From NCBI GenBank assembly GCA_945877005.1, contig CAMCQL010000124.1, positions 1 to 6,068 on the forward strand: DNA of 6,068 bases, given 5' to 3'. This DNA comes from Chryseobacterium gleum. GTDB lineage: Bacteria > Bacteroidota > Bacteroidia > Flavobacteriales_D > Crocinitomicaceae. The notes under the pieces were generated by a model. That model was not told the DNA's origin. It saw nothing but the letters and a program-made list of their open reading frames with translations, and did no database searches. Below, piece by piece: positions 1 to 5,750 of the stretch (position 1 is its first letter; each line of letters opens with the position of its first letter). A program made the position numbers and the translations under genes.

Positions 1-46
1 CTTTAAATTACCAGCAAAACACTCTGATGACGATTAAACCAATTTT

Positions 47-454
47 TTAGTTTTCTAGTTGAGTTTTAATTACCTGTTGGTTTTCATTACTTTCAGTAGA
101 AATTTCTTTTTCTTCATTTGTTATCGGTTCCTCAAATTTTGACGGTTGATACGATTGTGAACCTACAGGTGCATTTGCTGCATCCGCAACTTGATTTAAT
201 TCAGAAGAAATGGGCGTTGCTATATCTTGAACTGTCTCTTCAACAAAAGAAGTTAAATCCATATCTGATTTCATATTCATACCAGTTTTTCTGATTTCTG
301 TTTTTATTTCATCTGATGCATTTTTAATTTGATGAATTGTCTTCCCTAAAGTTTTAGCCAAATTAGGGATACTCTTAGCTCCAAAAAAAATCAGCACAAA
401 GACGAAAATCAACAAAATTTCTGATCCAGAAACATCACTTAAAAAAAGTACCAT
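47..454 (-). CDS. tatA: Sec-independent (twin-arginine) protein translocase subunit TatA/TatB-like
   Basis: Small membrane protein of the Tat pathway, which moves folded proteins across the inner membrane together with TatC. The 135-residue product has a short N-terminus, one membrane helix (about residues 11-24), the FFGAKSIPNLAKTLGK hinge and amphipathic helix (about 23-45), then a long acidic, low-complexity, probably disordered tail rich in E, N, S and Q. The FG-x-K-x-I-P hinge and the LGK start of the amphipathic helix are TatA hallmarks. Glu12 lies 12 residues before the FG, where E. coli TatA has Gln8 and TatB has Glu8, so the protein mixes features of both paralogues. In TatB-less systems one TatA-type protein can serve both roles; whether that applies here cannot be seen, because no tatC is in the window. 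The tail makes it longer than E. coli TatA (about 89 residues). The start fits, since the membrane helix follows at once. It is transcribed away from the exonuclease gene. I am confident of the family and less sure of A versus B. Confidence 0.9.
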   Translation of the reverse strand: MVLFLSDVSGSEILLIFVFVLIFFGAKSIPNLAKTLGKTIHQIKNASDEIKTEIRKTGMNMKSDMDLTSFVEETVQDIATPISSELNQVADAANAPVGSQSYQPSKFEEPITNEEKEISTESNENQQVIKTQLEN

Positions 455-471
455 ACAATAAAATTAACACA

Positions 472-479
472 CAAATTTA
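472..479 (-). promoter_or_regulatory. Possible -7 promoter box for tatA
   Basis: On the minus strand this reads TAAATTTG, an exact match to the Bacteroidota -7 consensus TAnnTTTG. It lies 17 bases upstream of the tatA start codon and would give a very short leader. No TTG lies at the usual 17-23 base spacing; the nearest upstream TTTG is only 12 bases away, so the call is weak. Confidence 0.35.
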
Positions 480-661
480 CAATCAAAAACACAAACTTCG
501 GAATTTAAATGCAGAAGTTTACATTTTGTTTTTTGACGTATTAAAACACCCCCTCACATTTTTTTCTTTTAATTCGTTCAAATTGTTTTATCATAAAGAA
601 CCCTGTCAGATTAAAATACTAGTATCAGTATTAATCACGAAGGATTATTTATATTTACACC

Positions 662-2038
662 ATGCATTTTGCAATTGTCGACATAGAAACTACAGGAGGA
701 AATCCAACGAATAGTAAAATTACGGACATCTCAGTTCTAATTCACGATGGAGAGAAAATCATAGATGAATTTAGCACGCTTGTAAATCCTGAAATTGCAA
801 TCCCTCCTTTCATCGTTCGACTGACAGGAATTTCAGATCAAATGGTGATTAACGCACCTACATTCCCTGAGATTGCACGAAAAATCATTGAGATTACTGA
901 AAATTGCGTTTTTGTTGCACACAATGTGCATTTTGATTACAGTATGTTGCGGTCCGAATTCAAACGATTGGGATACATCTACACGCGACCAAATCTTTGC
1001 ACAGTAAAGACTGCACGCATGATTCTACCCGGACATGAATCCTATTCCCTAGGGAAAATCTCTGCAAAATTGGGCATCATTATACAAGATCGCCATCGCG
1101 CAAAAGGAGACGCACTAGCTACTGCTTCTTTATTTGCATTGCTCTTTTTAAAAGACCAACAACTTTTAATCGCTCAAATCTCTCAAAAATTCAAAGCTTC
1201 CAATCTTCATCCAAGTTTTGACATAGAAAGTCTGGAAGAAATCCCTAATAAAATAGGTGTTTACAAATTCTACAACGAAACAAACCAACTGATTTACATT
1301 GGTAAAAGTAAACATCTTAAAAAGAGAATTGAACAACATTTAGGTCCTGTAAAATCTAAAAAAGGAGCTAAAATGAAAACGGAAATAACACGCATAGAAC
1401 ATGAAATACTAGGTTCTGAATTAATCGCGTTGTTATTTGAGTCGCTTGCAATCAAACAGCACAAACCAATTTACAATAAAAAACTTCGAAATTCAATCTA
1501 TCCATACGGCATCTATGACGACACGAATCCTGAAGGGTACATCGCTTTGAGAATTAGTCCTACTGCTAAAGAAAATACAATTCCAATTCATCTTTTCCAA
1601 TCAAAAAAAGAAGCGGAATCATTTTTATATTATGCAGTAAAGAAACACCAACTTTGTCAAAAAATAGCAGGCCTATATACAACAAATGGTCCTTGTTTTG
1701 GTTACCAAATCAAAGAATGCACCGGTGCTTGCATAAACATTGAATCATCAGAAAAATATAACCATCGCGTTCAGAATTTTATAGATTCATTAGAATTTTC
1801 ATCTGACAGTTTCTACATCGTTGAAAATGGAAGATCAAGAAATGAAAAGGGAATCGTACACATAACGAATGACTCTTTTTATGGGCTAGGATTTATTAAT
1901 CAAGAAACCTATAGATCAAATGCATCACATTGGAGCATGCATTTAACCAAATACAAACAGGATAAAGACAGTAAACAATTGATTTTAAACTATCTCAAAA
2001 AAAACAACTACGTTAAAACAATACCTAGTAATCCTTAA
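662..2038 (+). CDS. DnaQ-like DEDDh exonuclease fused to a UvrC/Cho-like GIY-YIG nuclease
   Basis: Two-nuclease fusion of 458 residues, probably acting in DNA repair or end processing. Residues 1-165 are a DEDDh 3'-5' exonuclease of the DNA polymerase III epsilon type: Asp7 and Glu9 in VDIETTGG, Asp92 in VHFDYSML, and His145 and Asp150 in HRAKGDA, so all five catalytic residues are present. Residues 196-275 are a UvrC/Cho-type GIY-YIG domain with GVY (199-201), YIGKSK (212-217), Arg222 and the metal-binding Glu260, followed by PIYN. Residues 332-357 carry Cys332, 345, 353 and 357 (C-x12-C-x7-C-x3-C), closely matching the UvrC cysteine module reported to hold an Fe-S cluster. The UvrC UVR, RNase H-like and HhH regions are absent. 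Such proteins are often annotated as polymerase III epsilon subunit, but the second nuclease argues against a simple proofreading role. No alternative in-frame ATG exists between the upstream stop at 632-634 and this start. The 3' end overlaps the convergent gene by 14 bases. Confidence 0.9.
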   Translation: MHFAIVDIETTGGNPTNSKITDISVLIHDGEKIIDEFSTLVNPEIAIPPFIVRLTGISDQMVINAPTFPEIARKIIEITENCVFVAHNVHFDYSMLRSEFKRLGYIYTRPNLCTVKTARMILPGHESYSLGKISAKLGIIIQDRHRAKGDALATASLFALLFLKDQQLLIAQISQKFKASNLHPSFDIESLEEIPNKIGVYKFYNETNQLIYIGKSKHLKKRIEQHLGPVKSKKGAKMKTEITRIEHEILGSELIALLFESLAIKQHKPIYNKKLRNSIYPYGIYDDTNPEGYIALRISPTAKENTIPIHLFQSKKEAESFLYYAVKKHQLCQKIAGLYTTNGPCFGYQIKECTGACINIESSEKYNHRVQNFIDSLEFSSDSFYIVENGRSRNEKGIVHITNDSFYGLGFINQETYRSNASHWSMHLTKYKQDKDSKQLILNYLKKNNYVKTIPSNP

Positions 2039-3020
2039 TGCTACTATGATGTAACCCATGACCTAGGGCAACTTCCTCAGAACCGATATTAAAAATAGCA
2101 TCGCCTTTATTCACTACGGGAGCCTCGTTCACACAAAAAACATACCCATCGATTGTAGATCTTATTTTTCTTTCCGTCTTACCAAAAGGGTCACTTATCA
2201 CACCTAAGACATCTCCTGTTTTAATTGCATCTCCATTTTTCACATATACCAAAAGCATCCCTGAATGAGAGGCACGCAACCATTTAGATGCTTTCAAAAC
2301 GATAGCGAGCTCTTCTTTTTTTTCAATTTTAAAATGTCTCAAATCAAGGTAATGCATGACTCTTTTAACACCTTCTAGTGCTTCAGAAACTACAAATTCG
2401 TCGACTGAATTTGTCTTTCCTCCTTCAAATAATAAGAGCTTTTTATTTTTCTTGTACAATGCCTCACGAACTGTTTTTGCAATTGTAGAAGAATGAATTA
2501 TAAAAGGAGGATTAAAAACCTTGGCAAAATTCATATGAACTTCATCCTCAATGATGCATCGAATTTGAGGGTAATTATTTCTTTGTGCAGCACCAGTATG
2601 AAAATCAATAATATAATCAACAAAAGGGGCTACTTCTTTCATGAAATGAAACGCAAATTGACTCGCAAGTGATCCATTTTTAGTACCCGGGAAACTTCTA
2701 TTCAAATCTCTTCCATCAGGCAAGTCTCTAGAAACATTCAAAAAACCGAATATATTAAAAACAGGAATACAAATCACCATTCCTTTTTGCGGTTTATTCC
2801 ACCCTTTCCGAATCAATCTTCTAATCACTTCAACTCCATTCATCTCATCCCCATGCATGCCTGCCATCAACAACAAGACTTCTCCGTCCTCAATGCCCCT
2901 ACTAACAATCACAGGGACTTGAATTGGTGTACTCGTGTGCAATTTTGCAACATCCAAATTCAGCTCATATGTTCCTCCAGGTTGGATATCGGTACCTAAA
3001 ATATAAAGTTTTCGAGCCAT
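2025..3020 (-). CDS. Succinylglutamate desuccinylase/aspartoacylase family zinc hydrolase
   Basis: Predicted cytoplasmic zinc-dependent amide hydrolase of the AstE/AspA branch of the M14 carboxypeptidase superfamily, 331 residues. Visible active-site elements are His56 and Glu59 in GMHGDE (zinc ligands), the substrate-binding GRDLNRSFPG segment (103-112), His141 in DFHTG (third zinc ligand) and Glu199 in LFEGG (probable general base), so the enzyme looks intact. Residues about 250-312 form the C-terminal barrel-sandwich (lipoyl-like) domain usual in this subfamily, with the motifs GDVLGVI and DPFG and no obvious lipoyl lysine. Known relatives cleave N-acyl amino acids such as N-acetylaspartate or N-succinylglutamate, but no arginine-succinyltransferase genes are nearby, so astE is unlikely. 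It starts 3 bases after the rimK stop, which suggests translational coupling and a shared substrate. I infer that it may remove what RimK adds, or hydrolyse an acyl-glutamate product. The exact substrate is unknown. Confidence 0.9.
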   Translation of the reverse strand: MARKLYILGTDIQPGGTYELNLDVAKLHTSTPIQVPVIVSRGIEDGEVLLLMAGMHGDEMNGVEVIRRLIRKGWNKPQKGMVICIPVFNIFGFLNVSRDLPDGRDLNRSFPGTKNGSLASQFAFHFMKEVAPFVDYIIDFHTGAAQRNNYPQIRCIIEDEVHMNFAKVFNPPFIIHSSTIAKTVREALYKKNKKLLLFEGGKTNSVDEFVVSEALEGVKRVMHYLDLRHFKIEKKEELAIVLKASKWLRASHSGMLLVYVKNGDAIKTGDVLGVISDPFGKTERKIRSTIDGYVFCVNEAPVVNKGDAIFNIGSEEVALGHGLHHSSIKDY

Positions 3021-3023
3021 GTT

Positions 3024-3902
3024 TTATTTCGAAACATTTTTTTCAATAAATTGAATAATTTTACCTGCAATATCGGATTTAGTAGTCCTTTCGATTCCCT
3101 CTAATCCAGGAGAAGAATTCACCTCTAAAACGAGAGGTCCTCTACTTGATTGTAACATATCAACACCTGCAACACCCAAACCTACTGCTTTCGCTGCACG
3201 AATTGCAACATTTCGTTCCTCGTCTGTCAACTCAATAATACGAGAAGATCCACCACGGTGTAAATTTGATCTGAACTCACCTTCTTTTCCTTGTCGTTTC
3301 ATAGCTCCTACCACCTCACCATCAACAACAAAAGCACGAATGTCGGCTCCTTTTGCTTCTTTGATAAACTCCTGTACTATCACCCTCGCTTTCAGCCCAT
3401 TAAACGCCTCTAATACAGATTGAGCAGCATTTTGATTCTCAGCTAATACAACCCCTAAACCTTGTGTTCCTTCCAATAATTTCAATACAACAGGAACACC
3501 TCCTGCAGATTCAACCACATGTTCAACATTTCGAGAATAATTCGTAAACACAGTTTTTGGCAGTCCTACTCCCTCTTTGGATAGCACCTGTAAACACCTT
3601 AATTTATCTCGAGAATGAACAATCCCCCTTGATGTCACCACTGAAAACACATTCATCATTTCAAATTGACGCACTACAGCAGTTCCATAAAAAGTAACAG
3701 AAGCCCCAATCCTTGGTATTACTGCATCAAACCCTTCTAAATAGTGATTCAAATAGAACAAAGAGGGTCCTTTTTGTTCTATTTCAATATTACACTTTAA
3801 ATGATCAATTACGTGCGCTTCATGACCTCTTTGTTCAGCTGCTTCTACTAACCTACGAGTGGAATATAAGTTGGAATTTCTAGATAAAATAGCAATTTTC
3901 AT
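3024..3902 (-). CDS. rimK: RimK family alpha-L-glutamate ligase (ATP-grasp)
   Basis: ATP-dependent ligase that in E. coli and Pseudomonas adds glutamates to the C-terminus of ribosomal protein S6; relatives join glutamate to small acceptors. The 292 residues align from the first residue with E. coli RimK (MKIAILSR, then AVIPRIG at 60-66 and FYGTA at 71-75). ATP-grasp elements are visible in order: RDKLR (98-102), Lys141, the glycine-rich EGTQGLGVVLAE loop (144-155), the VQEFIKEA hinge (176-183), DIR (187-189), FRSNLHRGG (210-218), GVDML (246-250) and the Mg-binding LEVNSSPGLEGIE (259-271). Nothing essential is missing. It lies third in a four-gene operon, 29 bases after the RimB-like protease gene and 3 bases before the AstE-like hydrolase gene, an arrangement supporting a glutamylation role. 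Whether S6 of this organism is the substrate cannot be judged, since rpsF is outside the window. Confidence 0.96.
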   Translation of the reverse strand: MKIAILSRNSNLYSTRRLVEAAEQRGHEAHVIDHLKCNIEIEQKGPSLFYLNHYLEGFDAVIPRIGASVTFYGTAVVRQFEMMNVFSVVTSRGIVHSRDKLRCLQVLSKEGVGLPKTVFTNYSRNVEHVVESAGGVPVVLKLLEGTQGLGVVLAENQNAAQSVLEAFNGLKARVIVQEFIKEAKGADIRAFVVDGEVVGAMKRQGKEGEFRSNLHRGGSSRIIELTDEERNVAIRAAKAVGLGVAGVDMLQSSRGPLVLEVNSSPGLEGIERTTKSDIAGKIIQFIEKNVSK

Positions 3903-3931
3903 AACGCTTTGTATTTATAAAAAATTTTGTT

Positions 3932-4372
3932 TTACTTATTCGATAATTTAGATGCCCTAAAGGAAAGATTTATTTTTGTAGTGTCGATTAAAAAATTATT
4001 ATTAATTAACTTCCTACCTAATAAAATTGGATTTCTCAAGCCATTCCGTTTCGTTAATGAAAAATCAGTAGGATACTCTTTTCCAAATAAAATAATACTT
4101 AACTGAACAAAATATCGTTCTTGTTCTTCTCCAGTTGAACTTTTTACTTTCTTTTTTTTGAATGTTTGGAAATAAAGTTTATCTCCTGAATATTTGATGG
4201 AGTTTTTATCAAAAAACACAACACAAAGTACAACCTTACCGTTGATTAACTCTTCCTGGACATAATCACAATGAATGGAACAAGAATAGGCACCACTATC
4301 AATTTTTACGGGAACATTGGCAACTCCTAACAAAGGAAGTTCAGCACGATCTTTTCTACCAATTATTAGCAT
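3932..4372 (-). CDS. RimB-like retropepsin-type protease (annotated in families as ATP-dependent zinc protease)
   Basis: Single-domain aspartic-protease-fold protein of 146 residues, of the family that accompanies RimK (RimB in the rimABK operon of Pseudomonas). Visible features are the N-terminal IGRKDRAELPLLG segment, the catalytic-type Asp25-Ser-Gly in VKIDSGAYSCSIHC (23-35), the KKVKSSTGE stretch in the middle, and the C-terminal PILLGRKLI flap-like motif followed by NFLIDTTK. Retropepsin-like single domains work as dimers, with one Asp from each subunit. The common database name 'ATP-dependent zinc protease' is not supported by any zinc or ATP motif here. It is soluble, with no signal peptide. 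It lies 18 bases downstream of the TPR gene and 29 bases upstream of rimK, in one operon. In Pseudomonas RimB has been linked to RimK-modified S6; here its target is inferred, not seen. Cys31, Cys35 and Cys50 are present, with unknown purpose. Confidence 0.85.
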   Translation of the reverse strand: MLIIGRKDRAELPLLGVANVPVKIDSGAYSCSIHCDYVQEELINGKVVLCVVFFDKNSIKYSGDKLYFQTFKKKKVKSSTGEEQERYFVQLSIILFGKEYPTDFSLTKRNGLRNPILLGRKLINNNFLIDTTKINLSFRASKLSNK

Positions 4373-4390
4373 AGTATCAAATTTTCATGT

Positions 4391-5137
4391 TTAATTACTA
4401 AATATTTCATCGAACATTATTTTACACGAATCATTCTGATCAGCAGCAGATTTCATCAATTTAAACCCTCTATTTTCATCTCCTTCAAAAAACAACGACT
4501 GACCATAATAAAATTGATAGAAATAATTGTTCGACTCTTGAAAGTACATTTCTTTAAAAATTTTTGTCGCTAATTTGTATTTTTCTGCCTCAAAGTAAAC
4601 AGCTCCCAATTGCTCTTTATTGGAGTTGTTATTTTTCAATCGAAATGCCCGAACCGCATACTTCTCAGCTTTAGGCAAATCAAAATATCCCTCCCCATAC
4701 TCACCTGAATAAATCAAACTAAATAAATTGGCCACCTCTTCTGAGTTCGGATATTTTATTTCAGTATTCATCAATGTTTCAATTGCATTCGAAGCTTGAT
4801 GATTGAACAATTCAAATTCAGCTTTTGTAAGGAAATAGATAAACGAGTTTTTATCCGCTGATTTGGCAGCTTTTTCAGAATACATACGAGCAGAATCAAT
4901 TTGACCCATTTTTGAGTACGTCTTTGAAATATTTCTAAACACATAGGCTTTTGAATCATCAGAAAAATTGGACAAATCAATTGAAACAAAGTATCGCAAT
5001 GCTTTATCGTATGCTTTCATTTCCAAAATTCGTTCTCCTTTCTTTAATTTTTGCAACTCGTTCACATCGCTTGTGTGAGTACATTGGAAAAGAAACAAGA
5101 TGAAAAATAAATAACTAAAAGCGTTGAATAATTTCAT
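4391..5137 (-). CDS. TPR-repeat protein with N-terminal signal or lipoprotein peptide
   Basis: Protein of 248 residues and unknown specific function. The N-terminus is a short basic end (Lys2) followed by a hydrophobic stretch rich in Phe and Leu (about 7-17) ending in LFQC, with Cys19. This resembles a lipoprotein signal, but Gln at -1 is not a standard lipobox residue, so it may instead be a cleaved signal peptide or a membrane anchor. The mature part is helical and TPR-like: KAYDKALRYF (42-51), the repeat SKMGQIDSARMYSEKAAKSA, a middle helical hairpin, then EAEKYKLATKIFKEMY and a C-terminal GQSLFFEGDENRGFKLMKSAADQN unit (given here as two adjoining pieces, GQSLFFEGDENRG and FKLMKSAADQN). 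TPRs mediate protein-protein contacts, so a scaffold or adaptor role is likely. It is the first gene of the minus-strand operon with the RimB-like gene, rimK and the AstE-like gene. The predicted export contrasts with the cytosolic enzymes downstream, so co-transcription may not mean a physical complex. No paralogue assignment is possible by eye. Confidence 0.8.
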   Translation of the reverse strand: MKLFNAFSYLFFILFLFQCTHTSDVNELQKLKKGERILEMKAYDKALRYFVSIDLSNFSDDSKAYVFRNISKTYSKMGQIDSARMYSEKAAKSADKNSFIYFLTKAEFELFNHQASNAIETLMNTEIKYPNSEEVANLFSLIYSGEYGEGYFDLPKAEKYAVRAFRLKNNNSNKEQLGAVYFEAEKYKLATKIFKEMYFQESNNYFYQFYYGQSLFFEGDENRGFKLMKSAADQNDSCKIMFDEIFSN

Positions 5138-5156
5138 TTAATAGAGATTTAACACC

Positions 5157-5186
5157 TAAATATACAATTAGATTTTCTGAAAGCAA
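5157..5186 (-). promoter_or_regulatory. Candidate promoter of the TPR-rimB-rimK-AstE operon
   Basis: On the minus strand there is a TTG (5186-5184), 19 bases of spacer, then TATATTTA (5164-5157). This fits the Bacteroidota promoter form TTG-N17-23-TAnnTTTG with one mismatch, in the last base of the -7 box. Transcription would start near 5150 and give a leader of about a dozen bases. It is the only good match upstream of the operon; the short gaps inside the operon show no comparable pair. Confidence 0.5.
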
Positions 5187-5260
5187 CCAAAATAGTTTGC
5201 TAAATTTAAGCAGACTTCTTTTTTTTTGAAAAAAGCTATTTTAAATTAAAATTTTATTCG

Positions 5261-5285
5261 TAATATTGCATTCCTAATTTTAGGG
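5261..5285 (+). promoter_or_regulatory. rplS -7 box and small leader hairpin
   Basis: TAATATTG at 5261-5268 differs from the Bacteroidota -7 consensus TAnnTTTG at one base and lies 45 bases upstream of the rplS start. No TTG occurs at normal spacing. Instead an A/T-rich stretch with T and A tracts (5219-5257) precedes it, which could act like an UP element. Just downstream, CCTAATTTTAGG (5273-5284) can form a 4-5 bp hairpin at or near the 5' end of the mRNA. The hairpin may be an autoregulatory or stabilising element, but it is short and could be chance. Confidence 0.4.
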
Positions 5286-5313
5286 TTTTAGACAACAAGA
5301 AATTATAAAAAAT

Positions 5314-5676
5314 ATGGATATCATTAAACAACTTGAGAAAGAATTAGTAGAAGTTAAAAACTTTCCGAATTTCAAAAGCGGTGATACAGTAACCGTATCT
5401 TACAAAATTAAAGAAGGAAACAAAGAACGTATTCAGCATTTTCAAGGTGTTGTTCTACAACGTAGAGGTTCTGGCGCTACTGAAACATTTACAGTTCGTA
5501 AAATGTCAGGTAACGTTGGTGTTGAGCGTATTTTCCCTATTGCTTCTCCATTTGTAGATCAAATTGTAGTTAACAAAAAAGGTGCTGTTAGAAGAGCTCG
5601 TATTTTCTATTTTAGAGAAAGAACTGGTAAAGCAGCTCGTATCAAAGAAAAAAGATCTTTTTCTCACCAAAAATAG
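5314..5676 (+). CDS. rplS: 50S ribosomal protein L19 (bL19)
   Basis: Structural protein of the large ribosomal subunit, near the subunit interface in E. coli. The 120-residue product has the full family layout: an N-terminal helix (MDIIKQLEKELVEV), the SH3-like barrel with FKSGDTVTVSYKIKEG (20-35) and FQGVVLQRRGSGATETFTV (43-61, the loop most typical of bL19), then MSGNVGVERIFP, and the basic RRARIFYFRERTGKAARIKEK end. Length is normal, at about 115-120 residues. The gene stands alone rather than in the rpsP-rimM-trmD-rplS operon of many proteobacteria, with its own -7 box upstream and a strong terminator 23 bases after the stop, so it is probably a monocistronic, highly expressed transcript. 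There is no clear Shine-Dalgarno sequence; the A-rich bases before ATG are typical of highly expressed Bacteroidota genes. It is divergent from the rimK operon. Confidence 0.98.
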   Translation: MDIIKQLEKELVEVKNFPNFKSGDTVTVSYKIKEGNKERIQHFQGVVLQRRGSGATETFTVRKMSGNVGVERIFPIASPFVDQIVVNKKGAVRRARIFYFRERTGKAARIKEKRSFSHQK

Positions 5677-5697
5677 TATTACTTTCAAATTTCAGAG

Positions 5698-5728
5698 AAG
5701 GTGTTTCAACTCGAAACACCTTTTTTTT
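5698..5728 (+). terminator. Intrinsic terminator of rplS
   Basis: Perfect 8-bp stem GGTGTTTC (5700-5707) and GAAACACC (5713-5720) with a 5-base loop AACTC, extendable by two A:T pairs, followed at once by eight T (5721-5728). It sits 23 bases after the rplS stop. Read on the other strand the stem is followed by CTTCTCTG rather than a T run, so it should act mainly on rplS and only weakly, if at all, on the convergent YraN-family gene that ends at 5751. Confidence 0.92.
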
Positions 5729-5750
5729 ATGAATTTAAATTTCGAATAAC

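Noticed and set aside
2..37. Possible 3' end of a plus-strand gene entering from the left, ending FKLPAKHSDDD and TAA at 35-37
   Set aside because: Only 11 codons are visible and another plus frame is also open to 50, so a gene cannot be claimed; it would be convergent with tatA if real.
650..657. TATATTTA just before the exonuclease ATG, which would imply a leaderless mRNA
   Set aside because: One mismatch to the -7 consensus and no TTG at proper spacing; in such A/T-rich DNA this is easily chance.
526..714. Open frame of 62 codons on the plus strand
   Set aside because: It covers A/T-rich spacer and then overlaps the exonuclease start in another frame; the peptide shows no recognisable domain.
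1997..2020. Possible minus-strand terminator beyond the AstE-like gene (run of eight T on that strand)
   Set aside because: Only a 3-bp stem precedes the T run; too weak to call.
2787..2999. Open frame antisense to the AstE-like gene
   Set aside because: It lies wholly within a well-supported gene that includes its zinc site; the peptide has no family features.
3932..4372. DSG instead of DTG in the RimB-like protease as a sign of inactivation
   Set aside because: Ser at this place is common in active aspartic proteases and the rest of the family motifs are intact.
4771..4989. Second minus-strand frame inside the TPR gene
   Set aside because: Out-of-frame shadow of the TPR repeats; no start signal or domain.
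5506..5688. Minus-strand frame antisense to rplS
   Set aside because: Shadow of the highly conserved bL19 coding sequence.
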